Positions 17,326 to 25,219 of a stretch of 64,000 bases of DNA are shown piece by piece. Positions within the stretch are counted from its first letter, which is position 1. Every line of letters starts with the position of its first letter. Position numbers and translations under genes: made by a program. The DNA is from Algoriphagus vanfongensis DSM 17529 (GTDB lineage Bacteria; Bacteroidota; Bacteroidia; Cytophagales; Cyclobacteriaceae). The notes beneath the pieces were generated by a model. It ran no database searches and was not told the DNA's origin. It saw only the letters and a list, made by a program, of their open reading frames with translations. The stretch covers positions 43,724 to 107,723 of the forward strand of contig NZ_AUBX01000001.1 in assembly GCF_000429465.1 (NCBI RefSeq), written 5' to 3'.

Positions 17326-17460
17326 TCAAAATACAATAACTAAACATAGTTTTTCAAAGTCCTCCCACGATAATTTTTCTAATGGAAGCTCTTGAATTGT
17401 CGTATCAATAGGTGGGTCAACTATAATCTGTGAAGGCGTATGTAGATAACTTAAATTCAT
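17326..17460 (-). pseudogene. 5' remnant of a nuclease/NTPase-type defence gene
   Basis: From ATG at 17460 there are 44 codons. Residues about 16-40 read PPIDTTIQELPLEKLSWEDF and continue EKLCL, a segment I associate with the N-terminus of Bacteroidota restriction-nuclease/NACHT-type proteins. A TGA at 17326 ends the frame, and no continuation is seen further along. It is therefore the stump of a lost gene between the STAND gene and the CBASS-like operon. The upstream frame extends without a likely start. Confidence 0.45.
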
Positions 17461-17497
17461 TCTATCGTTCTGTTTGTTGTTTGGGGTTTTACACTGA

Positions 17498-17630
17498 CCG
17501 CTAACGGTACGGGTATTGCCGAAGGCGGGGATTTTTAGCACAAAAGTTCAATAGAATTACCGATGTTGAACCTTCTACAAATGTCCAAACGAAGCCATTC
17601 AGCCCCGATTTGGCAATACCTTGTTAGCGG
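17498..17630. repeat. attC-like bipartite inverted repeat, copy A
   Basis: The outer arms CCGCTAAC (17498-17505) / GTTAGCGG (17623-17630) and inner arms GGTATTGCC (17512-17520) / GGCAATACC (17612-17620) pair perfectly, and CGGGG (17526-17530) pairs with CCCCG (17603-17607). Two paired boxes separated by spacers, 133 bases in all, resemble an integron attC site. The core GTTAGCG deviates from the GTTRRRY consensus at one base. The element starts 37 bases after the stop of the S-4TM gene. A miniature transposable element is the alternative. Confidence 0.55.
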
Positions 17631-17666
17631 TTCGGGCATTTTTACTCCTATCTAACACATTGTTTT

Positions 17667-18542
17667 TTATAGAGGATTTGCGACATTACTCTTCGTAGAA
17701 TTTTCCAATTTTGACCTTCTGCATTGATAATAGTTTTCAGGAATCAAACTACTATCTTTTCTACTGCAATAGAGTTTGTCTTGCACTTGTCTCAGTTGTG
17801 TCATTGAGGGAATTCCACCGGAGTTACGAAGTTTCCTTGCAGCTTTTCTAACTTCTTCTAATGATTTAACAGCTTTATTATTGTCTATTACCAACTTTAT
17901 TAAAATTACTATTAGAGGCAAGGTGGGCGCAATAAAATTTATCAAATAACCTTGTAATGAAGCGTTTATTATTGTTGCTGCGGCAAAAGATAGTACCACA
18001 ATAGACAAACAAACAATCAAACAATCATTTTTAAAATGATATCTTAACTTTCGATCATATTCTAAGTTTGTTTCTTGACATCGAAGTATTGCCTCTTGTT
18101 GATTTAAACCATCTAGTTCGATATGATACCAATTAGATAGTGGAGCTTTGGGGTTGTGAACGTACTTATTCTCAGCATCCTCAATAACCCAGTTTTCTGG
18201 TTTTTCTCCACTGTTTGTTTCATTCCATTCCAAATTATATACATTACAATCAAACAATTCTTGCACTTTAGCTCCATTAGTTTTAAATTTTGATAAATAG
18301 CCCGATAGAAAAAGTAAGTCAAATAAGGTGATTGATACGGAAACTAAAGCTATGTAGGGTGTTAAGTCCATGCTCGTGAAGCTTTTCTGTGTAAGCTTTA
18401 CAACATTAAGTATCACAACAACAACAATTGTTATAGTAAGCTGCAACCTATAAATTTTCTTGGCATTTGCATAAATAACCCTCTGTGCCTTTAGGAACTT
18501 CATATTTTGAGGTAGTTCCTGATTTAATTTAATGTTGTTCAT
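17667..18542 (-). CDS. S-4TM-family putative pore-forming effector of a CBASS-like system
   Basis: This is a 291-residue membrane protein. I chose ATG at 18542 because it follows the CD-NTase stop by 2 bases and gives the typical family start (about residues 15-26, LKAQRVIYANAKKI). Four hydrophobic segments lie at about 33-53, 61-82, 182-202 and 206-226, in two pairs separated by a 100-residue soluble domain with WVIEDAENKYVHNPKAPLSNW. S-4TM proteins are predicted to be activated by the nucleotide signal of the linked CD-NTase and to breach the inner membrane, killing the infected cell. The upstream start at 18590 would overlap the CD-NTase gene by 46 bases and is less likely. The C-terminus is basic and polar. 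Confidence 0.8.
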   Translation of the reverse strand: MNNIKLNQELPQNMKFLKAQRVIYANAKKIYRLQLTITIVVVVILNVVKLTQKSFTSMDLTPYIALVSVSITLFDLLFLSGYLSKFKTNGAKVQELFDCNVYNLEWNETNSGEKPENWVIEDAENKYVHNPKAPLSNWYHIELDGLNQQEAILRCQETNLEYDRKLRYHFKNDCLIVCLSIVVLSFAAATIINASLQGYLINFIAPTLPLIVILIKLVIDNNKAVKSLEEVRKAARKLRNSGGIPSMTQLRQVQDKLYCSRKDSSLIPENYYQCRRSKLENSTKSNVANPL

Positions 18543-18544
18543 CA

Positions 18545-19549
18545 CTATGCTGAAAAGTTTGGAAATTCGGGACCAAATATTTCCCCCCATTTTTCTATAG
18601 ATTCCTTTTGTTTGCCATTAGTTTCAAATTCTCGAGCTGCTACCGAACGATGATAATCTAATTTTGCTCTTTCTTGTATCGAATTTCTTTCGTCCCATGT
18701 AAGTTTATTTAAATCTCCTTGAAATCCCTTTGGGTCATTTAAACTCTGATGAATTTGATGATACACATATGCGAATAAATTTGGTAGTTCCAAATCAATA
18801 TATGTACTGCTGTTGACTGTAGTAGAATCATAGTACTGTAAAATCAGACACTCAAGAAAATATGAACCCATTGTAGCTGCAGTTCTTCGCTTTGTCCAGT
18901 ATTTCATTATTCGAATCATATCTAATACAGAAATCTGTTGTTTTCCGTTTATAGTGGTTGTCCTGTTTTTATCAATTCTTGGATCAGTCGGTTTCCAATT
19001 ACCACTTCCATCAGGAATTAGAAAAAACGTTTTTCCAAAGTTGTCGGGAGCTGTCTCGAAACAAGGTACAATATCATAAACCCACTCATATGAGTTGAGT
19101 TCTAAAGTCGCAGCTTCTTGATTTCTTTTAATGTCAGCTTTCTTGTAAGAGGGAACTTTTGCAAGGTACTCTTTGAACTTATTTATAACTTTTATTGAAT
19201 TGAGTACGTCCGTTCCAGTATTGCAAAGGGCCATTTGCTTACTTGCTTCAGGTCGTACTCGAATCCTAAACCCTCCGTCAATAGGTTCCCTCCAATTACC
19301 TTGAGCATGTAACACAATCATTAGGTCAATATCATCCAATGGCCTTATTTTAGTCTTACGTGAAAATGATCCATAATCGATATTCGTATATTCAGGATAA
19401 TAGTCAAGGAATTTTCCGTCATCAGGAAATTTTCCTATCTCGATAATTAAATTATTTTTACTACTTTTTGCTAAGCTATTGCGACCACTATCTAAACGAA
19501 CGTTGTCTTTCATAAAAGTATTGAACGCATTGTTTACCGTTGATGCCAT
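18545..19549 (-). CDS. SMODS-type CD-NTase (cGAS/DncV-like nucleotidyltransferase)
   Basis: This is a 334-residue cytoplasmic enzyme that would make a cyclic or linear oligonucleotide signal on phage infection. The polymerase-beta fold signature is complete: Gly60-Ser61 in DYGSFSRKTKIRPL, the metal-binding pair Asp73/Asp75 in DDIDLMI, and a third acid Asp159 in WVYDIVPCFE. The C-terminal half has the helical bundle of the family (VLDMIRIMKYWTKRR). It is directly followed by the S-4TM gene (2 bases apart), so the two form an enzyme-effector pair. No Cap2/Cap3 (E1/E2/JAB) genes are present, so it would be a minimal type I arrangement. The nucleotide product cannot be predicted here. Confidence 0.88.
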   Translation of the reverse strand: MASTVNNAFNTFMKDNVRLDSGRNSLAKSSKNNLIIEIGKFPDDGKFLDYYPEYTNIDYGSFSRKTKIRPLDDIDLMIVLHAQGNWREPIDGGFRIRVRPEASKQMALCNTGTDVLNSIKVINKFKEYLAKVPSYKKADIKRNQEAATLELNSYEWVYDIVPCFETAPDNFGKTFFLIPDGSGNWKPTDPRIDKNRTTTINGKQQISVLDMIRIMKYWTKRRTAATMGSYFLECLILQYYDSTTVNSSTYIDLELPNLFAYVYHQIHQSLNDPKGFQGDLNKLTWDERNSIQERAKLDYHRSVAAREFETNGKQKESIEKWGEIFGPEFPNFSA

Positions 19550-19597
19550 AAATTATTAATTCTTTTTATTTGGTTAGTTGCTGCTTTCATTGCCTTA

Positions 19598-19735
19598 CCA
19601 CTAACGTTTTGAATATGCGTAGTGCGGGCTTTCAAGGTACTTCATCATCAAACCGCTAACTTGTTTAATAAATGCTCTAATGTTCAAATATTCCAAATCA
19701 CCACGAATTACATATATTTATTGTTAGCAATTGGC
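19598..19735. repeat. attC-like inverted repeat, copy B (diverged)
   Basis: CTAAC (19601-19605) faces GTTAG (19723-19727). Imperfect inner arms ATATGCGTAGTG near 19612 and CACCACGAATTACATAT near 19699 pair with small bulges, giving a 138-base element of the same size and plan as copy A. It begins 9 bases after the macro-gene stop and ends 49 bases before the CD-NTase start, which splits the operon into two gene-plus-repeat units. A further CCGCTAAC occurs inside it at 19653. Confidence 0.4.
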
Positions 19736-19743
19736 ATTATTTA

Positions 19744-20562
19744 TTAATTCGCTATATTTTTAATTATCAGTTTAATATGCTCAAATTCTGTTAACGAGAA
19801 TGTGTCATTCTTAACGTATATTTCAATCCCATTATTAATTTTTCTTTTCTTTGACTCTTTAATATATGAAAGGCAAATAAATACCAAACTTTCTAGTGTT
19901 TGCTGATATGATTTCCCTATGCCTGTCCCTATCAATGGCATTGAAAGCACTCTATTGTCTAAACAATCTCTTGATTTTAGCCATAAATTATCAAAGGACT
20001 TCTCGACAAATGAATGCTCAGAGTAAGGTTTTACAATTTTTCCATCATCAACAATCTTGGTAATGGCTAACAAAAAAACGTTTCTATCTGAAGTATTGAA
20101 ATTAGCAACTGAACCTATTGGGTATGAAATTGTATTTCCTGTTTTAGGTGTGGTTTTAGTTTTTCTAGTTTGTTGTAATGATTGAGTTATTTGAATATCC
20201 ACACTTTCAACACTATTTTTTATTAAGAACTGCCCTAAGAGACTTCTCTCAGAAATAATATCTAAGTCTGTATTAAAATAGTTGCTTGATGAAAATACAA
20301 TATCATTCTTACATTTTAGAATATCTCCTTTTCTTATTGATATTTTAGAATCAACTCCAGAAATCTTGGTCACAAAAGTTTTTCGTGGGAAATTCTTAAT
20401 TAATGAAATTATCAACACAGCTGCAATAGCTATTACAAATGTTGTTTGATTTTGCACATATTTTGAATATCCTGAAAAGAAGTAGTCAAATATTTCTATA
20501 AATAGCCAAAATGCACCTAAGATTGCTAAAGAATCAACTATATATCTTCGTATTAAAATCAT
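19744..20562 (-). CDS. Membrane-anchored macro-domain protein (ThsA-macro/DUF6430-like)
   Basis: This is a 272-residue protein with two N-terminal membrane helices (about residues 9-30 and 42-58). A macro-like domain follows from about residue 66 (KISGVDSKISIRKGDILK, SSSNYFNTDLDIISERSLLG) and includes the glycine-rich phosphate loop SMPLIGTGIGKSY near 208-220. Macro domains bind ADP-ribose or related nucleotides. The closest known type is the macro domain of Thoeris ThsA, named DUF6430 in membrane-anchored proteins; this family match is from memory. The gene is upstream of, and on the same strand as, the CD-NTase and S-4TM genes but is separated from them by repeat B. It could sense or bind the nucleotide signal, or be an independent defence cassette. 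Confidence 0.7.
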   Translation of the reverse strand: MILIRRYIVDSLAILGAFWLFIEIFDYFFSGYSKYVQNQTTFVIAIAAVLIISLIKNFPRKTFVTKISGVDSKISIRKGDILKCKNDIVFSSSNYFNTDLDIISERSLLGQFLIKNSVESVDIQITQSLQQTRKTKTTPKTGNTISYPIGSVANFNTSDRNVFLLAITKIVDDGKIVKPYSEHSFVEKSFDNLWLKSRDCLDNRVLSMPLIGTGIGKSYQQTLESLVFICLSYIKESKKRKINNGIEIYVKNDTFSLTEFEHIKLIIKNIAN

Positions 20563-21234
20563 ATATATAATCTACGATTTGACATTTTTGCTTATTACTA
20601 ACTTCTTTATTTACTGCATTTTATGGCATTTATCTCCTGAAATTAGGTGGTTAAGTGCCACAACCCCCTATATATAATGGCGTGTATTTTTTAGTCAGGT
20701 ATTCCATACTCATTTAAAAGAGAACATATTTGTTTAGTTCTTTCATCAAGATGTCAGCATAAATTGATGTTTTATGGTTCCCGGGTTTAAGCCAGCATGG
20801 TTTACCTCACCCCTCCCTCTCTTTCAGGAGAGAGCGATCGGCACTGCTCCACATGGAGGATAAGAATTGAGTTAGTTAGTCGTTCCCGAATCGCATGTCT
20901 TCGAATCTTCACTTCTTGATTAAGCTCTCGGGATTTTCGTATTCAATAACTATAAGACATATGCAAGAAAAGGAATTTTAGATACAAAAAAATACCCAGT
21001 ACTGGGTATTTATTGTAGGAAAAGAGAAAAAATAAGGATCATAAGCCATTTTATAGGTCCTTGACTAAATCCGTCCTTGAAAAGGAGAAACCTTTTATTC
21101 TACAGCTACTCTTTTAGAATCATCACACTTGAGCATTTAACTTCAGTTCTGGTGATGCAAACACGTATTTTTTCTAAAAAAGAAAGCCTATTTTAGTAGA
21201 CTTTCCACTTTTTATGTATCCTAAATTTTTCATT
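20563..21234. other. Intergenic region at the right edge of the defence island
   Basis: No gene is visible. It contains a short hairpin GTGG-TTAAGTG-CCAC near 20650, a C/T-rich CCCCTCCCTCTC stretch with a GGAGAG partner near 20810-20835, and a 20-bp palindrome at 20991. The base composition changes here from the AT-rich island to more mixed sequence. Confidence 0.5.
20991..21010. terminator. 20-bp perfect palindrome flanked by A- and T-runs
   Basis: AATACCCAGT/ACTGGGTATT is self-complementary over 20 bases, with an A-run to the left and TTATTG to the right. It has the form of a bidirectional terminator but no gene ends close by; the nearest downstream gene starts 200 bases on. Confidence 0.5.
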
Positions 21235-21528
21235 ATGAAAACCCTTATTATCCCTACCCACATTGGAACAGAAATTCAGATACCTGATGACTATCCTATT
21301 CCTCCAGTGGGAGCTTTTTTTTGGATCAATTTCCATCGGTTCACCCCGCCGGATGAATGGGAGCCAGTAAGAAGAGTTTTGGAAGTCAACTCCCTCAGTG
21401 TATCGGTGATAGATAGAGACAGAATCTATCTGCAGGAAGGATCTATCAATCCTGATGTAGAGGATTCCCTTAAAATATTCCGTCGCTACTGGGAGAAAAA
21501 TCCGGATACCCGACCGCCTGGGTTTTGA
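21235..21528 (+). CDS. Hypothetical protein, about 97 residues
   Basis: This is a small soluble protein starting MKTLIIPTHIG (ATG 21235; ATG 21214 would add 7 residues). It has a beta-rich first half, with FFWINFHRFTPPDEWEPVRRVLEV, and a C-terminal helix ending RYWEKNPDTRPPGF. I do not recognise a family. The last 10 codons and the following 20 bases recur at 24054-24108 as an isolated fragment, so the gene once had a paralogue. The HAD gene converges on it from the other side. Confidence 0.55.
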   Translation: MKTLIIPTHIGTEIQIPDDYPIPPVGAFFWINFHRFTPPDEWEPVRRVLEVNSLSVSVIDRDRIYLQEGSINPDVEDSLKIFRRYWEKNPDTRPPGF

Positions 21529-21548
21529 TAGAAACTGCGTTCATTTAA
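21494..21548 (+). repeat. 55-bp partial repeat, intact copy (3' end of hypothetical gene)
   Basis: This segment covers the last codons of the small gene ending at 21528 and 20 bases beyond. It matches 24054-24108 in the same orientation with about 5 differences and no gap. Confidence 0.8.
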
Positions 21549-21636
21549 CACGAATCTTTCAGTCTCGTTTTTCACCTAATATCAAATGACCAAGAATATT
21601 ATAGGGATTCCAAGTATCCCGCCAGTTGGAAAAGTG

Positions 21637-22278
21637 CTAGCAATAGCTAGAAATATGGTAATCAGCTATTTCAAAGGATAATTCTGTATCTCCATTGGTA
21701 AAAGCAACTACTGCCATCCCTGCATTCTTAGCAGCTAACATTCCCGAATACGAATCTTCAATGACCAAGCAGTTCGCTGGTGCTACATTGAGTTTCTTGG
21801 CTGTGGTAAGATATACTGCCGGGTGAGGCTTCCCCTTCTCTTCCGTTTCTGCAGAAGAAACTGTATCAAACAAATGAGTGATCTGCAATCTTTCCAATAC
21901 AGTAGGAATAATGACCAGGGGAGAATTCGTAGCCAACCCAATTTTGAATTTTTGACTTCTCAGATCTTCCAGAAAATCTTTAACTCCTGGTATCAGACAG
22001 TCTTCGCATTCAATTAACTCAGAAACCCTGCGGATTACCTGTTGCTCTGTTTCTCTCAAGATTGTTCCTTTCCATGGAAATCTTTCAAACCAAAAGTGAG
22101 CGACCTCAGAAGTGGTCATGGATTCGGTAACTCTGGAATTTTCCAGTGTCACCTCCACCCCTAAAGCAGAAAAGACCTCCCTTTCTGCTTGCTTCCAGAT
22201 CTTCTCCGTATCAATGATGACACCGTCCATATCGAATATGACAGCCTCTTTCCCTAGTAGGCTTGCTTGAATGCTCAT
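21637..22278 (-). CDS. HAD-superfamily sugar-phosphatase / beta-phosphoglucomutase-like
   Basis: This is a 213-residue cytoplasmic hydrolase with all four HAD motifs: DMDGVIIDT (Asp16/Asp18, nucleophile and acid), LATNSP (motif II Thr/Ser), the Lys in EKGKPHP, and EDSYSG with the final metal-binding acids. The cap is the small helical type between motifs I and II. Order and motifs match hexitol/2-deoxyglucose-6-phosphatases of the YniC type and beta-phosphoglucomutases; the substrate is not determinable. The gene stands alone on the minus strand. The start at 22278 gives MSIQASLLGKEAVIFDMDG, the usual distance to motif I. Confidence 0.9.
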   Translation of the reverse strand: MSIQASLLGKEAVIFDMDGVIIDTEKIWKQAEREVFSALGVEVTLENSRVTESMTTSEVAHFWFERFPWKGTILRETEQQVIRRVSELIECEDCLIPGVKDFLEDLRSQKFKIGLATNSPLVIIPTVLERLQITHLFDTVSSAETEEKGKPHPAVYLTTAKKLNVAPANCLVIEDSYSGMLAAKNAGMAVVAFTNGDTELSFEIADYHISSYC

Positions 22279-22473
22279 AAAATCAAAAAAGTTATTTTTT
22301 CAAAATACTAAGGTATTCAGTCCAAGGCCCCACCTCATTGGAATACTGCTTGGCCATCACTCTGGAAATCTGAGCGATATGTCCGGATCTTGCTGAAAAT
22401 ATGGAAACCTAATCCGGCCTGCATATTCTTGAAGTTTTATTAAATCTGTCCTAACTATTGGGGAACGCTTAGT

Positions 22474-22881
22474 TTAATCATTTATAGATTCTATGGAAGT
22501 GATTTCGAATTTGCAACCCCAGGAATACCTGAGTTGTGGCCAGGTTATTAGATTACAGCAGTTTAATCTCTTTCCCGAAACAACCACACGACTTCCATTA
22601 GTGAAATTTTGGTTTGGATTACATGGAATCAATGTCGTTTCATTTGATTTAGAATACCCCTCTTTATCAAAATAATTTTGATCAATATCTATAAACCAAT
22701 AATCTAAATTTTGTTCTAAATTTTGAATATGTACGATTTTCCCTTGTCTGTTTTCAAGGATTTCAATCACCGATTCTCCTTCACCACAGGCTATCCCGCA
22801 TTGGGAATGGCTTTCCTCTTGCACACAGCCTGCAACAATCCATAAACAGCACAGGGGGAATAAATACAGTAAACTTTTCAT
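22474..22881 (-). CDS. Small Cys-rich lipoprotein, unknown function
   Basis: This is a 135-residue lipoprotein with a hydrophobic signal and lipobox VAGC (Cys19). The mature part carries a Cys pair (QCGIACGEGE) and three more cysteines near the end (LNCCN, WGC), and reads as a small beta protein (IVHIQNLEQNLDYWFIDID; SRVVVSGKRL). It is the last of three minus-strand genes for small exported proteins between 24.2 and 22.5 kb, but 183 bases separate it from the next. No family recognised. Confidence 0.65.
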   Translation of the reverse strand: MKSLLYLFPLCCLWIVAGCVQEESHSQCGIACGEGESVIEILENRQGKIVHIQNLEQNLDYWFIDIDQNYFDKEGYSKSNETTLIPCNPNQNFTNGSRVVVSGKRLNCCNLITWPQLRYSWGCKFEITSIESIND

Positions 22882-23064
22882 AGCGGTATGATTTTGTTAA
22901 ACATTTTGGATATACGCTACTTTGCCAGTAATAAGCTAAAACTAGTATTCGGAGCTGGAAACCATGTCGAAAACGATACATCGGTCTTCGGTCTTCCAGC
23001 CCAAATGTCAATGAATATTCGTTTACTTGTAGAAAATCGTATATACAGATATAACTAAATTCCT

Positions 23065-23592
23065 TTATTGATTTTTTAAGTAGTTCAATTGAATTCTTCC
23101 ATATGCCATATCGGCCGGTAAGTGCCCGATTCTACAGGGGCGTTTTACTTCTCCTGAAAACTGTACCCGCACAGAGTCATATACACCTTTTTTCTTCAGA
23201 CGTTCATACTCTTCCCCAATTTCGCTTTCATTGCATACAATAAATACCCTCCTACAGTTGCCACAGTTTGGAGTCAATTGAACTATCCAAAATCTGTTGT
23301 TGTATTCGTCATAATCAAAAAATTCATCCACTAATTCTGGATGCTTATAAAACAGCTCACCTGTCATCTGTTCTTTGATCGTGATTCCATACACATCCTC
23401 AAACTCCTGATTTGGTATTGAATAGACTCCTTCTGACTCACAACCACAATCGGGAATTGAGTCATCAGAACAAGCACCAGACAAAATCATAAACCCTATG
23501 ATAATTACAAATTTTAATAATTCTTCCACATACCTTGCTATAAAAAACAATATGCGGTTACATTTTTCCCCATATATACCCAGAAATTTCAT
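23065..23592 (-). CDS. Lipoprotein, unknown function
   Basis: This is a 175-residue protein. A hydrophobic stretch LLKFVIIIGFMILSGAC ends in a lipobox (Cys near residue 41) followed by SDDSIPDCGCESEG. The n-region before it is unusually long (about 24 residues from ATG 23592), so a start inside, for example a non-ATG codon near residue 22, is possible. The mature protein has a C-x-x-C like TPNCGNCRR and is acidic. It follows the truncated gene at 23609 by 16 bases, so the two were probably one transcript. No family recognised. Confidence 0.6.
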   Translation of the reverse strand: MKFLGIYGEKCNRILFFIARYVEELLKFVIIIGFMILSGACSDDSIPDCGCESEGVYSIPNQEFEDVYGITIKEQMTGELFYKHPELVDEFFDYDEYNNRFWIVQLTPNCGNCRRVFIVCNESEIGEEYERLKKKGVYDSVRVQFSGEVKRPCRIGHLPADMAYGRIQLNYLKNQ

Positions 23593-23608
23593 AATAAAAT
23601 CAAAATAG

Positions 23609-24166
23609 TTAGTTCATCTCAAATTCGATAGATGTATCAATAGGAACTTCAAATTCCTCAATAGCTGCGAAATCAGTAAAAGACGAGAAATACTTCCCTT
23701 TATCCATAGGTTGATTTTCCTGTCGGTAGGACCAAAAAAAACCAAATATCATCTCCCGCTTTCCGTGGGGTGGCATTTTAGTTGGCGGAAGATTAATTGT
23801 CGCAAAATTGAGCTGGTTTTTCAGATCGTAAGGTTTCCCGATTGGACTCATAGTCTCCGATTCTATTTTATATACCAAAAGAAAATCTTCTCTTTCGTAA
23901 AACTGTGTAAAGAGCCGTACATAATCACTCCGTGAAAAATACAGGGTGTCCTCAGTATGATTGATAAGGTCTAAGCCTATCGAAAAGTCCTCGCCGGCAT
24001 TTAAGGAATTGGTTCTTTCACCCAATTCGTTGAAAACAACCAATTTAAATTCCAGAAAAACCCGGATACCCGACCACCTGGGTTTTGATAGAAACAGCAT
24101 TCCTTTAAGACTATATCGCCCTCCGAAGTGGTTTTTGGAACAAGTGACTTTTCTTGTTTTCGACAA
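23609..24166 (-). pseudogene. 5'-truncated gene for an exported beta-sandwich protein
   Basis: The open frame has 185 codons, but its first 40 or so are read antisense through a fragment of another gene (24054-24108, see repeat). A protein-like part starts near 24045 (EFKLVVFNELGERTNSLNAG) and continues with FSIGLDLINHTEDTLYFSRS, which looks like an immunoglobulin-like beta fold. The native signal peptide is absent. I therefore read this as a gene whose 5' end was replaced in a rearrangement. It could still yield a chimeric protein from ATG 24166. Confidence 0.55.
24054..24108 (+). repeat. 55-bp partial repeat, orphan copy
   Basis: It matches 21494-21548 (3' end of the small gene at 21.5 kb) with about 5 mismatches and no gap, but the rest of that gene is absent here. 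It sits inside the 5' end of the truncated minus-strand gene and marks a recombination joint. Confidence 0.75.
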
Positions 24167-24234
24167 ACAAACGTTATTCTTAGGTTAGTTTCGATCAAAT
24201 TAACTACTTTATGCTCAAGTCATTGAAAAGCAAT

Positions 24235-24652
24235 AAAAAAGCGAACCAATCAGACAGTTTACAAAAAACAGAAGCTAACCTATCCCAAACCATGAAGGAA
24301 TACCAAAGCCCAAAAGACCGAAAATACACGAAGGAATTGTTGGAATCAGCACCAAAGGAATCGGCAGCATTTATGAATCTCAAGCATACCGCAGAGAGAA
24401 CAAATGGATTGATACCTGTGAAGTACCGGGAATTGATGTCTGTAGCGGTAGCGCTGACTACTCAATGTGCCTATTGCATGGAATCTCATATCCAAAACGC
24501 AAAAAATGCAGGTGCCACCAAAGAGGAAATCGCTGAAGCAGTCTTTATCGCTTCGGCTATCCGCGCGGGAGGTGCTGTAGGAAATGGACTACTCGCCATG
24601 AAAATCTTTGACGAGGTATAAACTATTTCGCATGTACTTGGAAAAGTGAAAA
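24235..24652 (+). repeat. Direct duplication A, copy 1 (AhpD-like gene)
   Basis: This 418-base segment recurs at 44518-44935 in the same orientation with no indels (offset 20283). Differences cluster in the first 190 bases; from about 24480 to the end the two read identically. It includes 50 bases upstream and 30 downstream of the gene. Confidence 0.9.
24292..24621 (+). CDS. AhpD/carboxymuconolactone decarboxylase-family protein, copy 1
   Basis: This is a 109-residue cytoplasmic protein with the AhpD core: redox pair Cys-x-x-Cys in QCAYCMESH with the His three residues on, then KNAGATKEEIAEAVFIASAIRAGGA. Such proteins reduce peroxides or handle reactive compounds. I start at ATG 24292, not at 24211, because the second copy (44575) has the same start and an in-frame stop just before it. 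It differs from copy 2 at three residues near the N-terminus (Lys2, Lys14, Asn38 here). No operon partner: it points away from the lipoprotein genes and toward the sigma factor gene 600 bases away. Confidence 0.88.
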   Translation: MKEYQSPKDRKYTKELLESAPKESAAFMNLKHTAERTNGLIPVKYRELMSVAVALTTQCAYCMESHIQNAKNAGATKEEIAEAVFIASAIRAGGAVGNGLLAMKIFDEV

Positions 24653-25219
24653 CGACAGGAATCCTAAAGTAGTGACAGTTACGTCGGTGTAAGTGAATGG
24701 AATTTTAAACTCTACCCTATTAGACTTTCCAAGTTTTGAAGTGCCCATTTTTCCAAATCGCATTAAAAGATTTTGCATCGGTCTTCTGAACTGGCACTTC
24801 CCTACCTGCATAACCAATTCAGCATTTATACCATCGATCCAACTAGGATGCTCATCCGATCTCTGATCGTACGAGCATTGAAGGGGGCATGGTGGAAACA
24901 TCATTGTTTGGACTCTGGATCTTAGGTATCAGGATATACTCTTCTTAGTTGAGAATTCGGCGTTAAAAGTCGAGTGCTTTGGAAGCTAAATAAGAACTGA
25001 AGACAAGGCTAAAACTAGAATAGATGCCTTGCATTTTCTAATATACAATAGGTCACAAGCAATCATCACCCAATACCAATAAAGTCACTCCATTGATATA
25101 TCCAACACTGTTCTGAATATAGAATTCCAAAATTCATCAACGCCTCAGAATAGATTATTTGCAAATAATTTGTAGAATTGGACAATTATCCAAATAATTA
25201 ACTTATCAAATCACTTTTT
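24653..25219. other. Spacer upstream of the sulfatase locus
   Basis: About 570 bases without a convincing gene. A minus-strand frame at 24623-24904 has no family features and its end runs into duplication A. The last 90 bases before the sigma gene are very AT-rich, with repeats of the type CAAATAATT, and probably hold the promoter. Confidence 0.45.

Noticed and set aside
17498..17630. Calling element A a true integron attC site
   Set aside because: The core GTTAGCG deviates from GTTRRRY and no integrase is in view, so only attC-like is justified.
24211..24291. N-terminal extension of the first AhpD-like gene
   Set aside because: The second copy has an in-frame stop in the matching stretch and starts at the equivalent of 24292.
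24623..24904. A 93-codon minus-strand frame after the first AhpD-like gene
   Set aside because: Its last codons lie in duplication A and cannot be native; the rest has no recognisable motif. It could be a remnant but evidence is too thin.
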